Of a stretch of 5,128 bases of DNA, positions 1 through 5,128 are shown piece by piece; the stretch's first letter is position 1, and each line of letters begins with the position of its first letter. Made by a program: the position numbers and the translations under genes. Under the pieces are notes generated by a model. It searched no databases and was not told the DNA's origin. It saw only the letters and a program-made list of their open reading frames with translations. The stretch is from JBKECA01 sp047973435 (GTDB taxonomy: Bacteria > Planctomycetota > Planctomycetia > Planctomycetales > Planctomycetaceae): contig JBKECA010000353.1 of the NCBI GenBank assembly GCA_047973435.1, forward strand, positions 1 through 5,128. Reading direction: 5' to 3'.

Positions 1-171
1 ACGAACGGATTGTGGGACGCCCTGCCGGACATCCCCTGCACGCAGGCGGCGCTCGCGCTGGCGTTCCTCAAGGAACGGGGCTGTGTCACCGTCCGCCACC
101 GCCGCTGCTACCCGGCCTCCAACTTCTTCGTTGAAGACGCCCTCATCGAGTTCCACGCCCTCGACGCGTGA
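1..171 (+). CDS. Hypothetical protein, 3' end only (56 residues)
   Basis: Frame 1 is open from the first base to a TGA at 169-171 and encodes 56 residues; the start lies outside the window. The visible end contains an alpha-helical stretch (QAALALAFLKERG), a cysteine- and arginine-rich segment (CVTVRHRRCYPASNFF) and an acidic/aromatic end (EDALIEFHALDA). I do not recognise a named family. The helix-then-basic-strand pattern could be the end of a small helix-turn-helix or unknown bacterial domain, but no function can be assigned. It is the only rightward gene and converges with tcmP, so it probably belongs to a different transcription unit, possibly the host chromosome or another cassette. The frame is believable because it is stop-free with normal amino-acid composition and is followed by a hairpin terminator at 190-222. 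Confidence 0.6.
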   Translation, partial: TNGLWDALPDIPCTQAALALAFLKERGCVTVRHRRCYPASNFFVEDALIEFHALDA

Positions 172-189
172 TGGGCCACCTGGCCCCGG

Positions 190-222
190 ACGCCCCACGT
201 CAATTCGTGCGGGCGTTTCTCT
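190..222 (+). terminator. Putative intrinsic terminator between convergent genes
   Basis: The left arm at 190-199 (acgccccacg) pairs with 206-216 (cgtgcgggcgt) over ten base pairs, with one bulged C at 210 and a six-base loop (tcaatt). The tail is tttctct. It starts 18 bases after the stop of the rightward gene, the expected place for a terminator. The T-tract is imperfect, so efficiency is uncertain. It is probably one-directional, because the complementary strand lacks a U-run after the stem. Confidence 0.5.
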
Positions 223-241
223 CGTGTCGAATCGCAACGGG

Positions 242-1502
242 TCACTTCGTGAACAATCGCTTCTGGCGACTGGGAATCAGGATGTCCGAACCGTGTTGAA
301 TTCCGGAACGGCGAGTTTTCGTTCCCGTTCGATCACGAACCTGAAGGACTCCTTCTCGCATCAAATCGGCCAGAACGCCCTGCATAATCTTTGCCGTGAC
401 GGGGCATTCGTTGGTGAGCTTTGCGAAGAGATTGTTGAACTCGATGCCATCCCGATGTGCGAACAACCGCTCCGGCAGCTGCGCCATCAGTTCCTCCTGA
501 CTCGAAACCAGCGCTGTCTCATCGAAGTAGAAACCCGGCAGCATGCGCTGGCCGGTCCAATCGGCATCGAACTCCTGATCGTACCCCAGCATCCGCAATC
601 CGGATCGACCGTAGTGCGCGAATGATGTGCTCTCCTTCCAGTGTAAACCGACCATGACGTCGCGCGCACGATAATGCCCCGACAGATGGATCAACCAGAA
701 GTCGCGATGGGCGTCGGCAGACCGGATGAAAAAAGGGCGTATAGAACTTCGCGCCGGTTCGTTCCGGAATCTCGTGGTGAAGTGCGAATTGAATGATCCG
801 CCGCCAGTCACGCGATTCCTTCGCCGTAACAATGTCCTTCGACGGCAGCGTGATCCCGACGTTTTCCAGGATTCTCTGCGTCTGGTCGTTCCCGCTCAGG
901 TAGTCGATCAGGAAGTCGGTGGCGAATGTCAGGAGGACTTCGGCATTCTCCAGCGTCGCGAGTACGTCGCGGATCGTTGTGAGCGGGACGTCGCTGTACC
1001 CAAATTGGTCGAGGACATAAATGGCCCGATTCGCTCTTCCCTGATTCTTGACGAACTCGGTGATCTCGGAGGAACGTGCCACGAATTCACCATGGAGCAG
1101 CTGAATGCGGTCACTGAGCAGCGGCGCAAACCGCGAATCCCGAAGGACGGCACGCAGATAGTCCAGGGCTTCGCGGTCTTTCTCGACAAAGACGTACTGA
1201 ACATCGAGATGGAACGGCTTTGACCGCATCTGTTGAGCGGTTTGCGCCGCCTGCTCCATTGCTTCGAGCATGATCAGCGGAGAGCCTGACCGCTCCTCCT
1301 TGGTTCGACTGTCCAGATACAGTCCTCCGCCGGCGAAACCGTCCACCAGCGTCAGTCGGAGCTGCTCCTGCCGAGGATTTGCCGTCAGGATCGAGACATA
1401 CTGCTCCAGATAGGCCCGCAGGACGCGGTGTTTCGCCAGGCTATGCGGGCGGATCAGCGGTGGAGCCTTTCCGGCTTGCCAATCATGATGTTCGCGGCTC
1501 AT
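242..1502 (-). pseudogene. tcmP: Three-Cys-motif partner protein TcmP, frameshifted
   Basis: This is the TcmP family, which recurs beside DUF5131 three-cysteine proteins; its biochemical role is unknown. Reading starts at ATG 1502 (MSREHHDW), 8 bases after the DUF5131 stop, with GAGG six bases upstream. An in-frame ATG at 1553 would overlap the upstream gene by 43 bases and add 17 residues of unlikely sequence. The first ~258 residues show a Rossmann-methyltransferase-like order: motif I-like VDGFAGGG (53-60), acidic VEKDR (106-110) and motif IV-like LDQFGYSDVP (164-173). At the six-A run 729-734 (six T in the coding strand) the frame breaks. The family sequence continues in another frame (FFIRSADAHRDFWLIHLSGH) to a TGA at 242-244, giving about 420 residues if repaired, a plausible family length. 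Removing one T restores a continuous protein. Unrepaired, translation stops at 519 with about 70 aberrant residues. This is either a true inactivating mutation or a homopolymer sequencing error. Confidence 0.88.
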
Positions 1503-1510
1503 GGGCGGCC

Positions 1511-2338
1511 TCAGGCAGTCACTTTGCTTTGCTTGCGCTGAGAAGTCGGCCACGCGTCCAGAAACTCCGCGGCGAGCTGCTTCCGCTGCTGTGACGGCAG
1601 TGGCTTGTTGGATTGCAGCGGCGGCATTTCGTTGAACGTCGCGCCGTTCAGTTCACGACCCGCGACACTCTTGCGTACACCGCCCCATTGCTTGAAGAAG
1701 AACGGGACCTCTTGCCGCCGACACTGGCGTTGAATCCGCACCACCCAGGATTTCTGCATTGGCCTGGCCCCCGCGCCGCTTTCACCTCCAACGATAACCC
1801 AGGCGATCCTCCGTAGGTCAAAGTCACCGAGGTCTTCCAGCAGCGGCTCGATCGACAGGAAGGGGGTTGCGGCGTTTGCCTCGCGCAGGTGGTCGACACG
1901 TGGCAGGCCATGCTTCTTGTTCTCGACACTCACTCCCCACCAGATGTGGGCCATCGAGGCGGCGAACGCCAGTTTGGTTCTCAGCAAGTCCCGCAGTCGT
2001 TCGGAGCGTTTGGTGAGAACCTGATAGGTGTGCCAATTGGCCGCCGCCATGACTTGAGCCACCTGCACGATGTACTCATCGGGCACGTCCTTGTGGAACA
2101 GGTCGCTCATCGAGTTCACGAAGACCATCTGCGGTTTGGCCCAAGTGAGCGGCTCGGCGAGTTTCTCCGGAACCAATCGCAAGTCGAATCCCTGTTCGTA
2201 GGGGTGCCCCGGCACACCGCGAAAGCGTTCAGCGAAAGTCTCGGCATAGCAATGCGCGCAACCGGGGCTGATCTTGGTGCAACCCCGGACTGGGTTCCAA
2301 GTGGCATCAGTCCACTCAATCTTGGAGTTGGTACTCAT
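1511..2338 (-). CDS. DUF5131 / phage Gp37-Gp68 family three-cysteine protein
   Basis: A 275-residue protein of the Gp37/Gp68 family (DUF5131, PF07505), common in prophages and islands and of unknown function. The N-terminal signature IEWTDATWNPVRGC runs into three cysteines, C20, C27 and C30 (CX6CX2C). The cluster resembles the [4Fe-4S] ligands of radical SAM enzymes but with wider spacing than canonical CX3CX2C, so iron-sulfur binding is inferred. Other conserved-looking blocks are FVNSMSDLFH (73-82), LTKRS (109-113), WWGVSVEN (133-140), LSIEPLLEDLG (161-171), VIVGGESG (181-188) and FFFKQWGG (213-220), consistent with a TIM-barrel-like core. The last ~35 residues are a hydrophilic tail. The start at 2338 fits the family N-terminus. 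Its ribosome site is modest (GGGG, five bases upstream), and a short upstream ORF overlaps the start as ATGA, so coupled translation is possible. tcmP follows after 8 bases, clearly in the same operon. Confidence 0.95.
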   Translation of the reverse strand: MSTNSKIEWTDATWNPVRGCTKISPGCAHCYAETFAERFRGVPGHPYEQGFDLRLVPEKLAEPLTWAKPQMVFVNSMSDLFHKDVPDEYIVQVAQVMAAANWHTYQVLTKRSERLRDLLRTKLAFAASMAHIWWGVSVENKKHGLPRVDHLREANAATPFLSIEPLLEDLGDFDLRRIAWVIVGGESGAGARPMQKSWVVRIQRQCRRQEVPFFFKQWGGVRKSVAGRELNGATFNEMPPLQSNKPLPSQQRKQLAAEFLDAWPTSQRKQSKVTA

Positions 2339-2397
2339 CGATTCCCCGCCTCATCCTTGCTGGGGGCCAACAGGTCGCGTGTGGATTCTTCCGACAT
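2335..2397 (-). CDS. Possible 20-residue leader peptide ORF
   Basis: A short frame, MSEESTRDLLAPSKDEAGNR, starts at ATG 2397 and ends at TGA 2335-2337, overlapping the DUF5131 start codon in an ATGA arrangement. It has a better ribosome site (GGGAG, six bases before the ATG) than the DUF5131 start itself. The peptide is hydrophilic and acidic, with no signal or membrane segment. The good ribosome site and the four-base overlap are what one expects of an ORF that feeds ribosomes to the next gene. The frame is short enough to occur by chance and I know no homologue. A -10-like CATAAT lies on the minus strand at 2416-2411, but no convincing -35 accompanies it. Confidence 0.35.
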   Translation of the reverse strand: MSEESTRDLLAPSKDEAGNR

Positions 2398-2440
2398 TCT
2401 GAACTCCCAGATTATGGACTGATTTCGAGAACTGCGGCCA

Positions 2441-2460
2441 GATCAATTGCGCAATCGATC
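2441..2460. promoter_or_regulatory. 20-bp near-perfect palindrome in the DUF5131 upstream region
   Basis: The arms gatcaattgc and gcaatcgatc are complementary at nine of ten positions with no spacer. The element sits in the 86-bp gap between the methyltransferase stop (2484) and the small upstream ORF (2397). A second dyad uses part of it: aatcga at 2453-2458 with tcgatt at 2468-2473, so the two pairings exclude each other. Without a loop or a U-tract it is a poor terminator. A dimeric regulator site is more likely, and the winged-helix protein of this cluster is one candidate. This is inference from symmetry and position only. Confidence 0.3.
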
Positions 2461-2483
2461 GACGCCTTCGATTACGCGTGTCG

Positions 2484-3800
2484 TCATGCGGCCGCGTTCT
2501 CGCTGGCCGTCATCCGTTCCGCCTTCTCTCCGGTGAACTGCTCATACCGCTGCACAATCACGTCGCAGTACAGCGGGTCGAGTTCCATCAAGAACGACCG
2601 GCGTCCCGTCTGCTGGGCGGCGATCAGCGTCGAGCCGCTGCCGCCGAATAGGTCGAGGACGTTTTCGCCGGTTCGAGATGAGTATTGCATCGCCCGGACG
2701 GCGAGTTCGACTGGCTTCTCCGTCAAATGCACCATGCTCTGCGGGTTCACCTTCTTGACGTGCCAGAGGTCGGTCGCATTGTTCGGCCCGAAGAACTCAT
2801 GAGCGGCACCCTCGCGCCAGCCGTAGAACGCAAGTTCAAAACAGCCCATCATGTCCTTTCTGGTCAACACGGGATGTTGCTTGTCCCAGACAATCCCTTG
2901 GCTGAAGTAGAGTCCGTGCTTCTTCAGGAATGGCGGATAGTTGCCGAGGTTCGCATATCCGCCCCAGATGTAGAATCCGCGACCCGGCACCAGCACGCGG
3001 GCGATGTTGCCGAACCACGCGTCGAGCAGCCGGTCGAATTCGTCATCGGACACGAAGTCGTTCGCCAGTGGCCGATCCTTGGCTCGGAGCTTCTTCTGCG
3101 TCGGTTTCGACTTCTCCGGATGCCGAGCGACGTCCATCGACTGGTGATGCGTGGTCCCCTGGAACGACGACAGCCCGGCGGCAATCGCGTTGTTGCTTCG
3201 CGGTTCCACCTTCACGTTGTACGGGGGATCTGTGTTGCAGAGATGGATCGGCTGGCCATCGAGTAGGCGGTCTAGGTCAGCGGGTTTGCTGCTGTCGCCG
3301 CAGAGCAGACGATGCTCGCCGAGTATCCACAGATCACCCGGTTTGGTGATCGCCTCGTCCGGCGGTGCGGGAATCTCGTCCGGATCGGTCAGTCCTTCCT
3401 GCACGCCGGGATCGAGCAGCTTGGCGAGTTCGTCCTGATCGAATCCCAGCAGCCCGAGGTCGAAGTCCATGCCCTGCAGCTCGGAGAGTTCGATCGGCAG
3501 CAGTTCCAGGTTCCACTCGGCGATCTCGGCGGTCTTGTTGTCGGCGATGCGAAGCGCCTTGATCTTCTCCGGCGACAGACCGCGAGCGACATGCACCGGA
3601 ACTTCGGTGAGGCCAAGCTTCCTGGCTGCCTTCAGCCGGGTGTGCCCGATGATGATCACATCTTCGTCATCGACCACGATCGCCTGCCGGAATCCGAACT
3701 CCTGAATCGACCGGGCCACCGCTTCGACCGCATCGTCATTCAGTCGGGGGTTTTTGTCGTAGGGGATCAGGCGATCGATCGGCCAGGTTTCAACTTTCAT
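2484..3800 (-). CDS. ParB-like domain fused to site-specific DNA methyltransferase
   Basis: A 438-residue SAM-dependent DNA methyltransferase of the N6-adenine/N4-cytosine type with an N-terminal ParB/sulfiredoxin-like domain, a fusion common in phages and mobile elements. Residues 1 to ~125 are ParB-like: WPIDRLIPYDKNPR at 6-19 and the ParB box IGHTRLKAARKLG at 51-63. Catalytic motif IV is DPPY (191-194). Residues ~200-360 form the variable/target-recognition part with FYIWGG and WDKQHP. Late motifs are HLTEKP (358-363), the SAM-binding LDLFGGSGST (382-391) and MELDP (405-409). DPPY before FGGSGST places it in the beta class, and no restriction enzyme adjoins it, so it looks like an orphan modifier. 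Start ATG 3800 fits the family N-terminus, although no strong Shine-Dalgarno precedes it (GGAG is 17 bases away). The winged-helix gene ends 41 bases upstream, suggesting co-transcription. The length is normal and all catalytic motifs are intact. Confidence 0.96.
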   Translation of the reverse strand: MKVETWPIDRLIPYDKNPRLNDDAVEAVARSIQEFGFRQAIVVDDEDVIIIGHTRLKAARKLGLTEVPVHVARGLSPEKIKALRIADNKTAEIAEWNLELLPIELSELQGMDFDLGLLGFDQDELAKLLDPGVQEGLTDPDEIPAPPDEAITKPGDLWILGEHRLLCGDSSKPADLDRLLDGQPIHLCNTDPPYNVKVEPRSNNAIAAGLSSFQGTTHHQSMDVARHPEKSKPTQKKLRAKDRPLANDFVSDDEFDRLLDAWFGNIARVLVPGRGFYIWGGYANLGNYPPFLKKHGLYFSQGIVWDKQHPVLTRKDMMGCFELAFYGWREGAAHEFFGPNNATDLWHVKKVNPQSMVHLTEKPVELAVRAMQYSSRTGENVLDLFGGSGSTLIAAQQTGRRSFLMELDPLYCDVIVQRYEQFTGEKAERMTASENAAA

Positions 3801-3841
3801 TGTCGTCGTCTTGTTGGCTCCAAGTGGGAGAGATGGATTGT

Positions 3842-4180
3842 TCAGGAATGGCGATCAAGAAGCGGGGCGTCGGCCCAGTTCAGGTTCAGGTCGTCGATCG
3901 CCCCGCTGCCGCAGTGCTCGTGAATCCAGACGAGACCACGTTTGGTGATGACGACTTTGCGAACCCGGTCGCGATTTGGTTCCGTGAGCCGGCGGACCAG
4001 GCCGGCGTTGGCGAGTCGCCTCGTCCAGCGGGACCAGCGGCTGCGATTTCGTGAAGTTGGACGCTGCCGAAACCACGTCGCCGGTTCGTAGCGTGTGGGG
4101 CGGCCGTCCGCAGTCCGCCGGGCGATCGCCAGGAGCAGTTTCAACGCGACAGGGGGCCACTGGTTTGTGCTAGTTGCCAC
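3842..4180 (-). CDS. Small winged-helix-like DNA-binding protein
   Basis: A 112-residue basic protein. Residues 9-25 form a hydrophobic helix (PPVALKLLLAIARRTAD), 43-62 a helix pair ending in LANAGLVRRL, and 63-87 a basic beta-hairpin-like wing (RDRVRKVVITKRGLVWI). This order is that of MarR/PadR-like winged helices, where a recognition helix is followed by 'AGLV' and a charged wing ending in 'T..G'. The tail (GSGAIDDLNLNWADAPLL) is acidic. I do not recognise a named family. GTG at 4180 is chosen because GGAG lies five bases upstream. The gene lies directly downstream of the repeat-rich gap and 41 bases before the methyltransferase, fitting a local transcriptional regulator or a phage replication/packaging accessory; the role is inferred. 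Confidence 0.72.
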   Translation of the reverse strand: MATSTNQWPPVALKLLLAIARRTADGRPTRYEPATWFRQRPTSRNRSRWSRWTRRLANAGLVRRLTEPNRDRVRKVVITKRGLVWIHEHCGSGAIDDLNLNWADAPLLDRHS

Positions 4181-4264
4181 AGAATCTCCGTCGCAACGTC
4201 AGGCACTGAAACACGTTGCCACGTCCGGCCAAAGAATCCGGACAGTCGAAACAAAGACTCATTA

Positions 4265-4289
4265 ATACCGCGACGGTTCCCCGCGGTAT
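4265..4289. promoter_or_regulatory. Inverted repeat upstream of the winged-helix gene
   Basis: Perfect eight-base arms ataccgcg (4265-4272) and cgcggtat (4282-4289) flank a nine-base spacer. The element lies 85 bases upstream of the winged-helix start and touches a TATTAAT sequence that could be a -10 box on the minus strand. A dimeric repressor site, perhaps for the product of the adjacent gene, is a reasonable guess. A longer pair, ggttcc (4275-4280) with ggaacc (4314-4319), overlaps it and would compete if folded as RNA. Confidence 0.4.
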
Positions 4290-4356
4290 CTCCTTTCGCC
4301 CCCCGCCTCGGGAGGAACCATCGCGCCGAAGGCCGACGCCACGGTTCACCACGTGT

Positions 4357-4406
4357 CGCGTTGCTTTGCGAGGCGTAGCGTTGGTCAACCTCCACGCCGC
4401 AACGCG
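4357..4406. repeat. Interrupted inverted repeat
   Basis: Outer arms cgcgttgc (4357-4364) and gcaacgcg (4399-4406) are perfect over eight bases. A second paired block, ggcgt with acgcc, lies just inside, with a seven-base bulge on one side only. The predicted structure is a 13-bp interrupted stem in non-coding DNA. The T-tract expected of a terminator is absent on both strands. Confidence 0.4.
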
Positions 4407-4467
4407 CCACGCGGGCCAACGTGGGCGATTGTCGGGGACGTGGTGACTCTTTGCCGGTGAGCCAACG

Positions 4468-4622
4468 GACCACCCGTTGACCCGACCAGCGGACCAACCG
4501 ACCAGCGCCGCGAGCGGGGCGGCCATCCGACCCGACCAGACCAGCCTATATATATAGGCTGGTCTGGTCGGGTCGGGACGCTAGCCGAACAACCCATTTG
4601 GTCGGGTCTGGTCGGCGTGGTC
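4468..4622. repeat. Array of 15 GACC/GGTC units flipping strand at the palindrome centre
   Basis: GACC occurs at 4468, 4479, 4484, 4492, 4500, 4529, 4534 and 4539. GGTC occurs at 4561, 4566, 4571, 4600, 4605, 4610 and 4619. All eight left units are in one orientation and all seven right units in the other. Several are exactly five bases apart, forming triplets at 4529/4534/4539, 4561/4566/4571 and 4600/4605/4610. The right side runs into the 3' end of the ATPase gene, where it encodes the tail PDHADQTRP. The regular spacing and orientation switch suggest protein-binding repeats (short iterons) or slipped-strand expansion. They are far too short for CRISPR. Confidence 0.7.
4527..4576. repeat. 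Perfect 50-bp palindrome with AT core
   Basis: Every base from 4527 to 4551 pairs with 4552 to 4576; there is no spacer and no mismatch. The core is cctatatatatagg and the arms are built of pentamers of the gacca/gaccc type. It begins four bases beyond the stop codon of the ATPase gene. The AT core in GC-rich arms favours cruciform extrusion or local melting. Possible roles are a replication origin hairpin, a rho-independent-like stop or transcript 3'-end stabiliser (no U-tract follows on the minus strand), or a large operator. The symmetry is certain; the role is not known. Confidence 0.9.
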
Positions 4623-5128
4623 GGGTGATGCCACCGGACGGTAGCCTTGCAGTGTTCGGTTCCCTTTCGTGAACTCACATGCTTCGGCCAGACCGTCGTC
4701 CAGCAGTTCCGCGATCGCGAGCTGAAAGTTGTCCGGGTTGAGTTTCGATTCCTGGCGGAGCGCTGTCATGGATTCACCGTCGGGATGCCGCTGGAGTGAC
4801 CGCCACAGTGCTTCGCGGTACTTGCGGTAGCGCTGGGCGGTCTGTTGTTCGCGCTCACGATCTTTCGCTTCACGCTGGGCGTTGGAGCGATTCGAGAACG
4901 CCTCGTTGGCGGGAATGACCTCCACTTCCCAACGACGTCCGCCCTGATCCTTGAGCGTCCCTTCCTCGACGTTGACGCCCCAGAGGCTGGAATGTCCGGC
5001 GCTACCCCCGAAGCTGACCCAGACCTCGTGGTGGCCCGCATGGTCGGGGTCGTATTTCACGCGACGGTTGATGAGCATCCATTGCCGGACGAACTCCTGA
5101 AAGCCGGCCCAGGCGATGTTTTCCAGTT
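4581..5128 (-). CDS. RepA-like AAA-family ATPase, C-terminal part
   Basis: The frame is open from the window edge to TAG 4581-4583, giving 181 visible residues; the 5' part with the Walker motifs lies outside. The first visible residues (ENIAWAGFQEFVRQWMLINRR) continue smoothly into the ATG at 5078, so that ATG is internal. The block RQWMLINRR...HEVWVSFGGSAGHSSLWGVNVEEG matches my memory of the C-terminus of RecA-fold RepA-like hexameric helicases (AAA_25 group) in phages, plasmids and islands. These unwind DNA at replication origins. After it comes a highly charged helical linker (NAQREAKDREREQQTAQRYR) and a winged-helix-like end (MTALRQESKL...LAIAELLDDGLAEACEF). The last ~9 residues before the tail are encoded by the GACC repeat array, so the C-terminus may have been extended by repeat growth. 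The gene is upstream of the other minus-strand genes and marks the segment as a replicating or once-replicating element. Confidence 0.8.
   Translation of the reverse strand, partial: LENIAWAGFQEFVRQWMLINRRVKYDPDHAGHHEVWVSFGGSAGHSSLWGVNVEEGTLKDQGGRRWEVEVIPANEAFSNRSNAQREAKDREREQQTAQRYRKYREALWRSLQRHPDGESMTALRQESKLNPDNFQLAIAELLDDGLAEACEFTKGNRTLQGYRPVASPDHADQTRPNGLFG

Larger units (their letters stand above)
4181..4526. other. Intergenic region with several dyads, no convincing gene
   Basis: Two overlapping minus-strand frames of 118 codons cross this stretch, but both are rich in R, G, W and P with no domain pattern, and both run into the winged-helix gene out of frame, so I treat them as chance. 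The region holds inverted repeats at 4265-4289 and 4357-4406 and the lower half of the GACC repeat array. On the minus strand the only AT-rich spot is TATTAAT beside the 4265 dyad, a possible -10 for the winged-helix gene, without a clear -35. A promoter for the operon is expected here but is not clearly visible. Confidence 0.5.

Noticed and set aside
83..625. 180-codon plus-strand frame overlapping the left-edge gene and tcmP
   Set aside because: Its first part is a low-complexity S/T/P-rich shadow of the frame-1 gene, and the rest is antisense to tcmP.
729..734. Programmed ribosomal frameshift in tcmP
   Set aside because: There is no known slippery heptamer for the required +1 shift and no reason for the family to need one; a homopolymer indel explains it more simply.
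1503..1553. Upstream in-frame ATG for tcmP at 1553
   Set aside because: It would overlap DUF5131 by 43 bases and has no family-like N-terminus, whereas ATG 1502 has GAGG six bases upstream and follows the stop by 8 bases.
1889..2422. 177-codon plus-strand frame
   Set aside because: It lies antisense to the well-supported DUF5131 gene and has no recognisable domain; long antisense frames are common in GC-rich DNA.
2685..3923. Two plus-strand frames of about 193 and 203 codons
   Set aside because: They are antisense to the ParB-methyltransferase, whose motifs are all intact; the translated products show no family features.
4141..4526. Two minus-strand 118-codon frames upstream of the winged-helix gene
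   Set aside because: They overlap each other, are R/W/G/P-rich, carry no domain pattern and cross the repeat array; the winged-helix gene has its own ribosome site and start.
4527..4576. Classical rho-independent terminator
   Set aside because: The stem is strong, but there is no loop and no U-tract follows on the minus strand, so I list it as a palindrome of unknown role.
4468..4622. CRISPR array
   Set aside because: The units are only 4-5 bases, in both orientations and without unique spacers of even length.

Overview
The window is GC-rich bacterial or temperate-phage DNA. All the recognisable complete genes lie on the minus strand, so their order of transcription runs from high to low coordinates. 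The gene set is a RepA-like AAA ATPase, a small winged-helix protein, a ParB-methyltransferase fusion, a DUF5131 protein and TcmP. This is typical of a prophage, integrated plasmid or other genomic island. I cannot name the host firmly. The RepA-like C-terminus and the style of the rightward gene fragment at the left edge are reminiscent of Planctomycetota, but that is only an impression.

Layout in transcription order. (1) 5128-4581: C-terminal part of a RepA-like AAA-family ATPase (putative replicative helicase), cut by the window edge. (2) 4580-4181: a 400-bp gap with the most unusual DNA in the window. It holds a perfect spacer-less 50-bp palindrome (4527-4576) at the centre of 15 GACC/GGTC units that switch strand exactly at the palindrome centre, followed by further inverted repeats. 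(3) 4180-3842: small basic winged-helix-like DNA-binding protein. (4) 3800-2484: ParB/sulfiredoxin-like domain fused to a beta-class DNA methyltransferase (DPPY before FGGSGST). (5) 2397-2335: a possible 20-residue leader ORF whose stop overlaps the next start as ATGA. (6) 2338-1511: DUF5131 (phage Gp37/Gp68) three-cysteine protein. (7) 1502-242: TcmP, the known partner of the three-cysteine protein, broken by a single-base frameshift in a homopolymer at 729-734. (8) On the plus strand, 1-171 is the 3' end of an unrelated gene that converges on tcmP, with a hairpin terminator between them.

Inferred roles: the ATPase would replicate the element, possibly using the palindrome/repeat region as an origin or regulatory site. 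The winged-helix protein may regulate the cluster, and the ParB-methyltransferase would modify element or host DNA. DUF5131 and TcmP form a conserved two-gene system of unknown function that pairs a radical-SAM-like cysteine cluster with a methyltransferase-like protein, which suggests nucleic-acid modification. Only the domain assignments are read from the sequence; the joint role is inference.
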